A stretch of DNA of 64,000 nt from Utricularia gibba (taxonomy: Eukaryota > Streptophyta > Magnoliopsida > Lamiales > Lentibulariaceae), in the NCBI GenBank assembly GCA_002189035.1, contig NEEC01000019.1, positions 1,426,001-1,490,000 on the forward strand, given 5' to 3'. Below are positions 39,704 through 52,028 of the stretch, piece after piece; the stretch's first letter is position 1; each line of letters opens with the position of its first letter. The position numbers were made by a program, and so were the translations under genes. The notes below the pieces were generated by a model. That model did no database searches, had not been told where the DNA came from, and saw only the letters and a program-made list of their open reading frames with translations.

Positions 39704-42045
39704 ATGATAGCACGCTCATTCAAGCTACTTCCTCTGCCTCTACCCAATTTCGAGACTTTCAAGCTACCGGGTTCCATTGCATCCGTTTCGAATGCTCATG
39801 GTGGGTATTGCTGTTTCCACGCCGTGTCTCTGTCTTCCGGGACCACGAAAAGATGTGTTCTTTCTCCATTCTCTTCTTTTAATGAAGATAAGGTAAGCCT
39901 TTTCCTCTTGTTTTCAGTTGTTTTTGTTGGTTTTAATCCCTTTTTAGGTATGGGATTTGTGGGTTTTGGTTAAAGCTGTGTGGTTCACATGGGCGGTTCT
40001 GACCGTGATTTGGAAGAACGTTATTGGGTTCTTTTAATTTCGTTCCTACTTTATGGCAACGGTTTTGGTGTGCAGATTTCCTATTTAGGTTGCAGACTTG
40101 TGGTTGAATTTTAAGTGCAAAATACGGACATATCTTGTTTTTCATCCTTCCACTGATGTTTCCCGTTGGAGACATCTCGTTTGTGAAGAATGCTGAACCT
40201 CTCTTGGCATCTTAGACACATAGCTGGTTGACCCTGAGATACACTAATGAATGTTATAGCTTGGTTTTTGCCCATATTTTTCATCCCAAAATCATCAGTC
40301 TTTGTGGATTGGTTGTTACACAATAGAATTGTATAGCAATCTGCCTGCTTCTGATGCATGGTATAGAATCCTATTAACACACCTTCTTTCGAACGTGTCT
40401 CCAATTTGCATAACATCAATGTGAATCTAAAGTTTTATGATGTAAATATCCCATCTTTCAGTGGTTTTTCTAATATGTACTACAATGGGGCTCTGTTTTG
40501 CATATTTCCATAGTGTGTTTGCCGATGTGATAAAAAAAGTCAAAGTGTTGGAGCGGTAGGAGATGGAGAAACAAGGGAAATCATAGTAAGTGGATCAGAC
40601 GATGAATTCAAAACCCAAATTCCATCCCAAGCACAGTCTTTAGTTGAAGGGTCCGGAGCTGTTTTGGTAACGGAATATAAACCTTCTCCTGATGTGGATT
40701 ATTTACAGGTTTGTTGATCTATACCCCTTTTTAGCTGATGAAGTACTCGTGGTGCTGGTTTTTTTTTGCCTTGATTTTCCACTGCTTATCTTCTCTGTTC
40801 TCGGCTATTGTTAGCTTCCTGGAAGTTTTTATCATTTTCAATGGGCCTATTCATTTTTTTGTTCAACGTCATCGAATGGCTTGCTTGAGCCCTTCCTGTT
40901 TTGGCCTCAACTAATCAAGTTTTCAGGTCTTATGTCTGGCCGAAAGGAAGGACTCAACATTCTTCTCTGCTTCAGATTTCTCTTTGCATTAAGAATAACT
41001 GTGAAATACATAACTTCAGGAGTTGCTAGCAATTCAGCAACAAGGTCCTCGAGCAATTGGATTTTTTGGGACCAGAAACATGGGGTTCATGCACCAAGAG
41101 CTTATTGAGATCTTGAGCTATGCATTAGTCATAACGGTAGCACTTTTTTTTTTCTAGCCTCTGGAATCAGTCACATTGATTTTTTTTTTGTGTGGAAACA
41201 GTCACACTGATTTTCAACCGTCCTGTTATTGATGTATGAATCATGTTGACAATTTCCTCATAGCAATTGGATTCTTGCAGAAAAACCACATCTTTACATC
41301 TGGGGCTTCAGGAACCAATGCTGCTGTAATTAGAGGAGCTCTTCGTGCTGAAAAACCAGAGCTACTTACGGTGATATTGCCCCAGAGTTTGAGCAAGCAG
41401 TCCCCTGAGAGTCAAGAATTGCTCTCGAAAGTGAGCATAATATTCTTCTGAAAGTATCACGCACTGGTATATGATGAATTAGTGTTACTCTGGAGGCATT
41501 ATTGCCTTGCACACACAGCTTCTCCTTCGAGATAGTGAACAAAATACAAAACCATGAGAAGCTAAAGCAAACCATTCCATTTGATGTGTGATGCTGATAC
41601 TAAGGGGCCATTAGAAGTTTGTTAGAAGTTTGGGTTGCTTGTTGAATTGCTGTATCTAACAGTTTCCAACGCATGAATCCTCAAATTCTCTTCCTTTCAG
41701 GTAAAACATGTGATCGAAAAGCCTCACAATGACCATCTTCCTCTGATAGAAGCCAGCAGGTCTGTCACTTCCCTTGCATCATTGTGACTGTTTCTCTACC
41801 AGTGTATCATATACACTGGCTTGTAGTGCCTGGACATGGGGAACTTATGTGCATGTGTTTGTTCATGTGTGTCAACTGTCATTGTTAGTAAGATTCCATG
41901 CGAATGCAGGCTGTGCAACATGGACATAATCTCCCAAGTTCAGCAAGTGATTTGCTTCGCTTTCCATGACAGCCGGTTGCTCATGGAAACTTGCCAGGAG
42001 GCGAAGAACATGCGTAAGATTGTTACTCTCTTCTATCTTGATTGA
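39704..42045 (+). CDS. Plastid-targeted DprA/SLOG-fold-like protein
   Basis: Conserved plant protein without an established function. The ATG at 39704 begins MIARSFKLLPLPLPNFETFK, a basic, Ser-rich presequence suggesting plastid import. The next exon (from 40514) gives an acidic spacer, then ELLAIQQQGPRAIGFFGTRN, MGFMHQELIEILSYALVIT, KNHIFTSGASGTNAAVIRGA, LRAEKPELLTVILPQSLSKQ, VKHVIEKPHNDHLPLIEASR, and LCNMDIISQVQQVICFAFHD, ending MRKIVTLFYLD. The order AIGFFGTRN, TSGASGTNAAVIRGAL and LTVILPQSL parallels the Rossmann-like core of bacterial DprA (GTR, SGxAxGID, AL, TIAVL). I infer membership of the SMF/DprA-LOG (SLOG) superfamily, which includes nucleotide- or DNA-binding proteins and cytokinin-activating LOG enzymes. 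All exon joins can be made in frame. It faces the DUF547 gene head to head. Confidence 0.82.
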
Positions 42046-42680
42046 TCATTCTTTAATGAAGTCTGCTTTCCCTGTCTGTTGTTGTGTACACATATTGTGC
42101 TCCATAAACTGGTGCAAGTCGTTAGGAAAGTGAAATCTTAGCATGCTTCTGTATAAGATGTTGGGATTCATTCATTTCTGGTTAATCAGCTGTTTAAAAA
42201 AGGTTTAATTGAGTTGAGGACAAGCTAAGCAAAACACCCCACAAAATTGATTGCAGAAGCCAAAATTTGAGCTTCACAGAAAATATACAATGAAATGATT
42301 CTATGCAGCTCCATCCCTCATCATCATTCCCTTGAATCGTGTGTTATACATACCATTCGTCCTCTCTGGACAAATATACAAATCTCTGTGATCAGAAATT
42401 TCACAAATGTTACATCACCTTTCTCCAAGGCAAGTCAAGGAAAACCAACTGTAGATGCCAAAGGGTGGCAATCAAGCTCTAAACCTCATACCTTGGACCT
42501 CCTGCTTACCGCTCTCTCTGAGGAAGATGATCCATTTAACTTGTATGAGATGCTTGCATGTCTCCTAGATACATGCGTTTATTTGAGCTATTCAGGGGCA
42601 ATATGCAGTAGCTATGTAGTGACTGAAGTGAAGCCAGGAAAGCTTCTTGAGCTGCAAAGATCAGACAGTGTTCTTGCATC
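42046..42680. other. Converging 3' flanks of DprA-like and ankyrin/PGG genes
   Basis: Tail-to-tail spacer. The plus-strand open frame 42295-42918 is partly antisense to the ankyrin/PGG gene and has no family signature. Nothing else is supported. Confidence 0.5.
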
Positions 42681-44618
42681 CTACACTGCATACATTCTTG
42701 TGCGTCTCTCACTGAACATCTCATGGTTAGAAGCAAATGATCGCGAAAAAGAACGCGAAAGAGCACTATTCCTTCTTGAGCTTTTGGTTCTCGAGTCTTC
42801 TATCCTGTGTCGAACAACACAGAAACACATTGAACCAATTGTTGTCAGCATGATTGTGCTGCCAATCACTGTGGTGTATATGGCGAGCCCCCGTTGCTGT
42901 GATCCAACAACGATGTAGGTGAGTGATATGAAGGCAATGGAAATGAAGAGGCAGGCCATCCACATGAGCTTGTTTATCACAAACATGAGCTGTTTCTTCG
43001 CCTTCTGTTCGATCACAACCACAGAGGTTTGCACCACAACGACAGCCAGGGAGATGAACAAGGCAAAACTGTCTGACAAGAAGAAAATGATGAAGGCAGC
43101 ATTGTTAGCTATGTTGGCCTGCCCCAAAGAAGCCCCACTTTGTGGTGATTCAACATACTGTCCAGGGACACTGAAGATGGCAGCAAAAGCCACTGTAGCA
43201 ATCAAGACAGCAACAACAGTAGCAGAGTTGATAGCATTGTTGAGACCCTCAATGTGGAGTTTCTTCACTTTCTTAGCAATCCTTTCTACCCGGAATCCTG
43301 TTTTTCTAGTCTGTTGGAGCTGTGACTCCACATCGTGCTTTATGTCACTAACAGTCTGTTTAAGCTGCTTTGCTGCACTCTGAGGCTTTACAGACGGCCT
43401 GGCTCCAGCCTCTTCCAGAATGGTCACCATTTCAGATAATCCCAGCCTCTGTGCAATATCCAGTGGTGATTCTCCCGCCCCATTGATTGCATTGACATCA
43501 ATAGTCTCAACAGAGAGAAGATACCGAACAATCTGCCACACAAGAGAGCAAAGATCAATCTTCTCATCAGTTAAACTGCAGATTTAATGATTATTCATGA
43601 AAAAAATGTGATGCTTCTTACATTGATGCTTCTTACATTGCTCCGGCCTTTTGTTACTGCAATATGGAGAGGAGTATTTCTCTTGCCATCTACCAACCCC
43701 AGAACAGAAAGGTCTGGTTTCACGAGCTCCTTTACAATCTCCACATTCTGTCCTTTGACAGCCATATGCAATGCCGTCTGCACTTTCTTATCAGTCCTAA
43801 ATCCGCAACCTGGATCCTTCTCTAGAAGAGATTTCACCACCTCCAAGAATCCCAATCTTGCTGCAGTGTGAAGTGGGAACTTGCCATTGTTTCGAGAAAT
43901 CTTTGCTAAGTTGGGGTCTGTATCCAGAAGCAGATCAACAACATCTTTGTTCCCCTTAGCGGCAGCAGTGTGCAATGGAGTGCAATTTGCACCATCAGTT
44001 GTCATGGCAAGGGAAGGGAAAACTTGTAGCATATGTGTCAGTACACCTGCAAGTTCAGAAAGAAACTCATGATCAGGAGAATTGGAGAAGCTCTTCATTC
44101 GAAAAATGCATGGAAACTCATCATAAACACTAAACTCTGAATAGCAAAATCAACAGAACTAAAAGAACAAAACAATAGAGATCACAAGAAGATAACCAAC
44201 CAATATGGCCTTCCCTGGCAGCAACATGGAAAGGATCAAAGGTATTGTTGGCCTTCATTGAGCAAGTCTCAGCATCTGAATGCTTCAAGAACTCTGCAAC
44301 AACCAGAGTATGCCCACTTTCTGCTGCAACATACAAAGGAGTCTCACCTTCATTGTTCTGCTTAGATAGCAGTACTTTCAAACCATTCTCTTTGTCACCA
44401 ACTCCATGAATAATATCCTTTACTTTTCCCAGATTCCCTGCTCTTGCAGCAAGATGAAGAGGCGAATCGCCTTTCTTCCCAGGGGAATCCTTGATCTTCT
44501 TCTTGTCCATACCGAAACTCAACTGCCTCTCTAATGATATCTTAAAGCTTTTTTGTTTCTCCATCAATCCCTTGAAACTTCTCTGCTTTTCAAATCCTTT
44601 GGAATTCTGTATTTCCAT
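42681..44618 (-). CDS. Ankyrin repeat protein with PGG membrane domain, ITN1-like
   Basis: Plant membrane protein of the ITN1/ACD6-related ankyrin family, linked in Arabidopsis to salt, ABA and stress signalling. The start is the ATG at 44618 (MEIQNSKGFEKQRSFKGLME). The ankyrin array includes KGDSPLHLAARAGNLGKVKD, EGETPLYVAAESGHTLVVAE, DPFHVAAREGHIG, NCTPLHTAAAKGNKDVVDLL, KFPLHTAARLGFLEVVKSLL, QTALHMAVKGQNVEIVKELV, NTPLHIAVTKGRSN and GESPLDIAQRLGLSEMVTIL. The PGG region begins GLNNAINSATVVAVLIATVA, with FAAIFSVPGQYVE and three further hydrophobic spans (FIIFFLSDSFALFISLAVVV, MWMACLFISIAFISLTYIVV, IGSTIMLTTIGSMCFCVV). The C-terminus is basic and Ser-rich. Three exons, in frame. Complete. Confidence 0.92.
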
Positions 44619-46382
44619 CACAACGAACTACTCACCAGAAAAATTACAGCAGCATACTTTTCAGACACAGCAAACAGCAAAAATCCCTGACCAAAAAAGG
44701 TAATAATCAGTTCCTGTATAGAGTAAGCTTCAGAATATAGAGCAAGAAAAAAAGCAAGATACATGAATCCTCAACCTCTGTTGCAAAATTGATAATTTCA
44801 GCCTCAATCCAGAACGATGTATCAGAAACCCACAAACTTGCGCAGTCAAAATAACCCCAAGCCCGAAAAAGCTTCAACCCTACGAACAGAGACAGGAAAC
44901 AATGGAGACCAGAAAGAAAGAAGGACGGAAAGCAAAGAGACCAAAAGAGAAACCACCACTTTCTCATGTGGTGGGCGGTAACTTTCACGGGGTGCTTCTA
45001 ATGCTAATCTCTTGTTCGCTTCTGATCATTATTGATTGCAAACAATAATTACAGTACAGTTTAACTTCATTGAAGAAAAAACAAGCTTCCTATTGCAATT
45101 TGTATCAGCCGCCATTGATGCTGACTTCAATGGCAGTGATTGCTTCATTCCGGCATCAACGGTGGATCAACACTGTTGGCCCCTCCGCCGGCCACTGATA
45201 AGAATGGGAAGACCAAACTCCCGTGTTGGAACACATGGCGTAAGGAAATCATTTTTTTATTGGATCCTGAGAATCCATCTGACGCAGCAACACAACCCTT
45301 TTCACCAAAACCAACACACAACTCCAATAAGAAGCAAAGTTCTAACCTTTCCATCTCTGACTTAAAAAATGAACCAGAATGTTACTCCCCTTCAGAAACC
45401 CAGAAGCCACATCCCAAAAGGAGATTAAGGTATAGTAAAAACTTATCCCTTCTCCCTAAACAGTTGCACTACATGCAGTAAAAAAATGCTAAAAAGACAG
45501 GTTTGAAATTTCAAAGGACCATGAAAAAAAAATCTAAAATCTAAAGAGCTCTCTTGTTCACACTTCACACCATGGAATTCACCATCATGCGATCAGCGGT
45601 CAAATGTCAATGGGATAATTAACATCTTTGACTTGGGTTAAGGAATTAATACTATTTTAATCAGAAAGCATTCCAAAATTAATTACCACGGCTGCTTAAA
45701 AGCAGGCACTTTCGTCTTAATAATATATCAACTTTTAAGAAGATTACGCCATTGACTACATATTCTATTTCCTAATGTCTCACTTTTGATCCCAAAAACA
45801 TCATCAATTTTGAATTAAAATATTAAAATATCAATAATTATATTGTATCTGTATCTATTTAATATATTCAATAAAATTACTCTTTATAATACTTATTTAA
45901 AACGTTATTATAGCAAATATTTAAAAAAAAAAACAAACCAAATTTCAATTTATTAATAAAATTCATGAAAAAAATAATTTTGATAAACATGATTAGAAAA
46001 ATTACGCATGTTTTACAAATTAGGGCTTGGATTAACCACAAACCCCAATCGAATTGTAAAACAATGGTTTGAAATTAACCCACTAAAATCGATTTTTGGA
46101 TTTAGGGTTGATCCCAACACCTCTGATTTGAATGAATATGTGATTGATATAAGTATTAGTAGAGCAAAAAAAATCCAGAACTAGCAAAAACAATGGTCAC
46201 CAAAATGCAGTCACAAGCAACACAGGAACTAGTGATAAAGCGGTTGTAAGGATATAGATAGCTTCATCATCTAAACAAACTAAAAACAGAGAGCTTCAGG
46301 ATGGACAACACAGACAGACAGACACACCCCAGCAGCATTATTCCTGCAGTTTCTTCTTACCTGGAGGGCTACATGACTGGGT
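44619..46382. other. Ankyrin/PGG leader, unassigned open frames, AT-rich spacer
   Basis: 44619-44990 is the leader of the ankyrin/PGG gene and includes a hydrophobic open frame on its strand. 45036-45481 (+) has two overlapping open frames; one reads KTKLPCWNTWRKEIIFLL then many Lys, Ser and Pro, without an ATG of its own. It could be a gene remnant, and I do not recognise it. 45640-46150 is AT-rich. 46270-46382 is the desaturase 3' flank. Confidence 0.4.
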
Positions 46383-48480
46383 TCAGAGCTGCACTTCCCG
46401 GTCATGTATCCAGCTGAAGGAGAGCCTTGGGGCTTGTTTTGCTCGGCTTTGAGCTCTCTCCTCCAGCTTTCTGAACCTTGGAGCAAGGCCACACAAGTAG
46501 TCCTGTGCTTTCTGGCCCTCTGATGACAATCCGGTAAGATCAGCCACTTTCCAGTGGTTGACCAAGTGTTCGAGGATGCTTGCGTAGTCGCTTGCGGTGT
46601 ACACTCCGAGTCGTTGTGCAACGGCTGAGTAGTGTTCAAACAAGTCGAAATCCCGGCCATCGTACATCAGGTGTGCGGGCATGGAGATTTTCTTCCTCAT
46701 CATGTCTTCAAAGGCAAGCACAGTGCCATTGGGATCTATCTCGAACAGCTTCTCCACTATCTTGGTGTATGCTGTTTCATGGCGTTTCTCGTCTGAGGCT
46801 ATGGATCCACATATCTGTGCAAGCTTGAAGTCTCCGTGCTCTCTTGCGAGTCGAGCAGTGTTTCCATGGGAGATGAAGGTTGCTCTCTCTTGGAATGATG
46901 TGTATATAAATCCAAGATAAGGATTGTTTTCCGTCCTCGGATCCTATGCATGTTTCATTATCACATATATTGATACTAAACCACAGCAACATCAACTAAC
47001 GTTCAAAGCAAAATAACATGCTACTACAAAAAGGGCAATGAAACAGATGTATCTTACTTAAAATTCACATGATAACATCAGAGGATTCAGACGATTCGAG
47101 CATACCATATTACACAATCACATGTAGCAACAATGCCAACTCAAGAACAAACAATATAAAGTCACCCCACTACCATGTAAACTAGCTTTTGCACATATTT
47201 TGATGAAGATGGAAAACCCGGCTACAGAACAAGCCTAATAAATGGCAGTGCTTGTTTTATATATAAGAAAAGCATAGTGATGAAATTGACTACTGGAATT
47301 TCAAATGCTAAAAAGTTAGCAGTCACAAGTGTATATACCACACCAACTTCAACAAGATGATAAAAAGGCCAAGCGCCACTTACCATTCCGGATCCAATTA
47401 GGTACTGGATAGTCTTCTCGATTTGCTTCATGTCAACTCTCCCAGATAGGTATAGATACTTATTTAGAAGGTCTCCATGCCTATTTTCTTCAGCAGTCCA
47501 TGCTCTAGTCCAAACTGCCCAAGAAGTTGCACTTGCCCCGGTTTCATCACGAACGCCATCTAAGGTGTTAAGCATTGTTTGATATGTTGGAAGAGCTTCC
47601 TCCGTGATCATATCACCTACCAGAACAACAAAATAATCATCAGGAATCTCTCTAGCTCTTTCTCTTAGTTCCTTGACCTGATCATGGAAATCTTCAGAAC
47701 ACGGATCGGGTAGAAAATCTTGAGGTTGCCAGCATTTTTCAACAGATTTGAGAAGAGTGAGTATGTTATTTTCTGCCCATTCTTCCAAAGATTTGAAGAT
47801 CTCAACTTTTTGGGGAGGTAATGAGTGTGTAACTTGAACGTGAACCTCCTTTGGTGGAGTAAAAGGTTTCCTCTCAATTTCAAGCTCCCTGTGGAAAGAT
47901 CCAAAAAGCCCATCAGCGCCTAGATAGCACTTATTTACCAAAGAAAGCGTCACCTTTCTGTCAAACATCATCATCTACAAAGAAATTGCTAAAAGGGAAG
48001 TTGAAAAAAGACACAAACAAATGGGACAATATGCTTTCAAACCCTATACAAGAAATCAAAATCGCATAGATAGGACAATTAGCAGTCATATACAAAGCAT
48101 TGCCAAGTTCTCTGAAAAAACACCATCATCACCAATAGCAAACGTGCCATTAGATCAAATGAAAGCATAAAATCCCAGAACGAAAGCATGCTTTCCAAGC
48201 TCCAAATCGCACAGAGACACCAAATAATGGTGACATTTGCTATAAAAAGACATCTCATCACCGAAGAACATTGGCAAATGCAAATTGACAGTCTCCGGAC
48301 AACATAAAACCCGCATGCACATACAAAAACCCATATAAAACCGAATTGCAAAGACCTGGAAACAGGACGGAGAGATGACGCCATATAAAACTTGGGAGAT
48401 CTGAAAAACCCAGTCTTTGGAAGCGCGACAGAAGGGGTTTTTGGTGATTGAAAAGTGATCGCATTCAGATTCAGCGCCAT
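46383..48480 (-). CDS. SAD: Stearoyl-[acyl-carrier-protein] 9-desaturase, plastid
   Basis: Soluble plastid di-iron enzyme that makes oleoyl-ACP from stearoyl-ACP. The ATG at 48480 begins the transit peptide [20 protein letters not shown]. Three coding exons: the transit peptide exon ends RPVSR; the second runs from [20 protein letters not shown] to YLIGSGM; the third from [20 protein letters not shown] to DREVQL. The iron ligands are visible as EENRHG and DEKRHE, with further glutamates in [14 protein letters not shown]. Other hallmarks are [31 protein letters not shown] and [20 protein letters not shown]. The length is that of the family (about 396 residues). A TATA box lies about 145 bp upstream. 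It is divergent from the ribosomal protein L1 gene. Confidence 0.96.
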
Positions 48481-48918
48481 TTCTCCTCACCCTTTTCCTT
48501 CTTCACTTGCTCAAGTTCTTCGAGGAGATCGAAATTTATTTCCACCGCAAGGGGAGCGTCGACGGACAACTCGATAGAGATATCAGAAACAAGAGGCAAT
48601 CTGTCATTCATAAACGTTACTACCTATATATACTACTTTACCAGCCAACAGACAACTCACGGGGCCACGGGACCTGCAGTGGTACCCTTCACCGGCTCTT
48701 TTTTAATTCGATTCCTCAGATCAGGCCTTAGCTTTAATGGCCACCCAGTTTAGTGGCGCTGTGAACTCAACCCACTGGGAAATCAGGTTATTAGTGAGCT
48801 ATTTTTGCCACAAATGGACCCAAGAATCTTTGGGTATTCTGCCTGGGTCTGACTCCAAGGAGTTTTGGGCTACTTGCTAGAGAAACCCTCCTTCTCCCCC
48901 CGCTTCGCTGGTCGCCGG
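48481..48918. promoter_or_regulatory. Shared divergent promoter region, desaturase and L1
   Basis: 438 bp separate the start codons of two head-to-head genes. A TATA box faces the desaturase. No TATA box is evident for the L1 gene. Whether regulation is shared is not visible. Confidence 0.5.
48625..48632 (-). promoter_or_regulatory. Putative TATA box of the desaturase gene
   Basis: TATATATA in an otherwise mixed-composition region, 145 bp upstream of the start codon. Well placed for a core promoter. Confidence 0.5.
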
Positions 48919-51462
48919 ATGGCGTCGTTGAGGATTCTCCTCCGTCAGAGTCGCCGTTTTGGATACTGCGAATCGCCGTTGCCTCATTCCATTTCACGCT
49001 TTCGTGGCTTTTCTTCAGACCCAACTGTCTCTGTAGACGCTTCTTCAAACTCCGAGCCGATCAACAACAGTCGGAGCCCTCTTACACTCCAGCCTGTGTC
49101 TTACCAACCTAAGCCGAAGCCTCCACCTTCGGAAGAAGAAGTTCCCAAACCTCCGGCTGAAACGCAAGCAACCGCACAGGATGCTCAGGAACCTCGGTTG
49201 TGGACTCGAGGGGAAATGCGGTACATTAAAGATGCCCCGGTGATTCCACCTGTATCGTATGCTGCTCGTGTTGCTCCATTGCCAGAGTACCGAGGAGAAG
49301 TGAGAGAAAGGGAAGCTGGGGATGAACAGCAGGGCAGGGAGAGGAGAATGATAGAGCTTCAAAGGAGGCGTTCGTCTTTGAGATATGTGAAGGATGTTGA
49401 GGAGGACAATTTGCCATTCCCGAAGCTGATCAAGCCTGATACAGCGGATCAGGATACCAAGAAGAAGGAGAAGGTAATTTATGATCTCAAGGAGGCTATT
49501 CGTCTCGTCAAGGTCAGTTTTTTAACCAAGTATGCGTTATTTTCTTCGAATAAATTTCGTTTGTCAGCTTCTTTAGATTTGTTGTGTTAGTGGATTGAGG
49601 AGAATTGTGTATTTTTTAGGGGTTTAGGATTCACTTAGAATGTCACATTGAGATGATTGGATACTACAATACTGTTCCTATAATTAGTATTCTTCTGATG
49701 AGTTCTGCGTATCATACAAAAAAATTGGGTATTTTTTCCCTCTCGCGCATTACGTCCCCAGGTGCTTCATGGCTTGTTTCCAACAATAATTTTTTGATAT
49801 GCACTTTCAATATTTTGTAGGCTAATTCGAGGAAAACATTTGATGAGACTTTAGAAGTGCATGTTAAGATGTCTCCTGAGTTAAGGCGAACTGATCTGGT
49901 ATGTTCCATTTTTTTTTGGAAAGAGAATCCGTGAACAACATTATTTAAGCTCTTTTTCTCCTATGTGAAACGCAGAAACTGAGTGGTTTTGTGCGACTTC
50001 CTCATGGTTTTGGAAAGGTATAGATGTGGTTCTTCTGCTTGCTAATATCTGTCAAGATATTGCTCTGACGCTTTCTTGATTAATTCGATTCTTCATCAGA
50101 CTTATCGGGTGGCTGTTTTTGCTGAAGGAGCTGCAGCAGATGAAGCCCGAGATGCTGGAGCTGACATTGTTGGTGGCCCAGAGCTTGTGGAGGAGATAAA
50201 AAATGGTACTAAAAACTTCCTGCGTGCCTATTTTAATTAAGACGCCATTTTACACGTCATATTTTTAATTTTTTGCAAGGAGAATTGTCACATCACCACT
50301 AATAAGATGTTTTTTTTGGAAACACTGCATCATTCGTGTGTTCTCTTGTTATTATTGGTTGAATTTGGCCTGAAAGAATGGGAGGGGGATATGCATCTAT
50401 AGTTCTTTGCTGATTCCTCTGATTCAAGTATTGGAATATCACCTCTGTATAACTTGCAGCTGAATCAGAATATCGTTCTCTTACATTTTTTTGTGTGGGC
50501 AGGAGAAATTATTGATTCTTCTAAATAATATATTTTTCTTCATGCAGGAAATGTTAAAGTAGATTTTGATAAATGCATCTCTACTCAATCTATGATGGAA
50601 CATGTGAAAAAGGTTTTTACATTAGGTGCCTCTTTTTCCTACAATTCCCTTGTTCTTGGCATTTTCTCATTGAGCCATCTTTTCGACAGTTATCAAGGAA
50701 TCTTAAACAACTAATGCCAGACAAAAAGGTTAGTTCTTTATCACCCACCATACCTATGCTTCTACAGCTTGCGTGATTTTAGCGGACTTATCACTTAACA
50801 GAAAGGCACATTGACAAACGATATATCACGTGCTGTGAAAGAAGCAAAAGAGCAAAGCGTTCTTTTCAAGAAAGACAAAACTGCAATTGTGCACGTTGGA
50901 CTCGGGAAGGTATAGGCGTCATTCTCCTGCTTTTCAATCAGGTCACTTCCTGATGCATCCTGCTTTATTTCTGCAGCTCAGTTTCATAGAGGACGCCTTG
51001 AGTGAAAACATTGGAGCTTTCGTGAATGCCCTTTTGGTTGCCAAGCCAGCTGGCCTCAAAAAGAGTGAGTATATCTCGCCACATTTCTGCAGCAGCATGC
51101 TGTATTTAAGCTTGGAAACAGGCCAAGCACCATGTCTTCCTTTTCCCTGGAGCTAATATATGACTTTTCTTTCCTGCAATCAGGTTCCAAGTTTGCCGGA
51201 TACATCGACTCGTTCCACATTTGCAGCACGGTAAGCCATCTCAAACAAGTTGCTCGATTTCATAAACCAAAGAAAAGGATATATATTGTATTTGCTGGGA
51301 AGGGAGTGTCCTCCCAGTCTGGTTCACCTGCTCTTGCTGTTTGCGTTTAATCCTTATATCTGCGGAGGGTGTGATGTGCAGATGGGGAAGTCATTTCAAA
51401 TCTCAATACAATCTCTGTCCATGGCTGCTGATCGACACACCAGAAGATTGCAGCTGCAATGA
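48919..51462 (+). CDS. Ribosomal protein L1 family, organellar (probably mitochondrial)
   Basis: L1 of the large ribosomal subunit, which shapes the L1 stalk near the E site. The ATG at 48919 opens an Arg-rich presequence ([20 protein letters not shown]) of mitochondrial type. A Pro- and Glu-rich extension follows, then the L1 fold: [158 protein letters not shown], and [15 protein letters not shown], ending [10 protein letters not shown]. About ten exons, all joins in frame. The loop [12 protein letters not shown] replaces the bacterial GPRGLMPNPKxGT. Mitochondrial rather than plastid targeting is inferred from the presequence. Confidence 0.9.
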
Positions 51463-52028
51463 CGCGGAGGGGGAGACGGTACGCCATTCACCATCTGGAA
51501 TTGCAACCTCCGATGCAGCTTCTCCTTTGGTTATATGCTTTATTTAGAAATGGAAGTTATATCTTTCTGTTAATTTTTAAAAATTTCTTCGATTAAATTC
51601 AATATTTTAAAATGACCGATCAAATTGGAGTAAGGTATCTGAATTTATGAATTTTTAAGTTTGATTTAATAATTTTTATAAAAAAATTTAAATTAAATAA
51701 TAGTAAATTTAAATATATATTTTTATAATAAGTGAATTCGAATAATTTTTTTTAATTCAAAATAAAATTGAACCTTATTATAAAACACGGGTTAAATGTA
51801 TATTAATATAAATATATACTTCTTTTTCATCAAAAAATATATTAATATAAATATTATATATATACATATATTTTTTTTTTCTTTCTTTCGTTTATTTTTT
51901 TTAACTTGGGCTGAAATGGAACAGCCTCTCGGTTGATCATTTAAAAAGTGTGGAAATTTTGCTGAAACCTGAGGCTCCAAGCACAAAAACAAAGACTGGG
52001 CCTGGTTCGATTCAAAAGCACGGGCTCA
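51463..52028. other. AT-rich spacer and FtsZ1 promoter
   Basis: L1 3' flank, an AT-rich block from about 51560 to 51900, then the FtsZ1 leader. No other feature. Confidence 0.5.

Noticed and set aside
40514-40560. A sixth frameshift in the DprA-like gene
   Set aside because: Using the acceptor at 40511-40513 (TAG) gives CVCRCDKKSQSVGAVGDGET in phase with the first exon, so no base is missing.
42295-42918. 207-residue plus-strand open frame
   Set aside because: About half is antisense to the well-supported ankyrin/PGG exon. The translated sequence shows no domain, and the opposite strand explains the conservation.
51996-52020. GGTTCGATTC resembling a tRNA T-loop
   Set aside because: No acceptor stem, D-arm or anticodon arm can be formed around it. 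It is the FtsZ1 leader.
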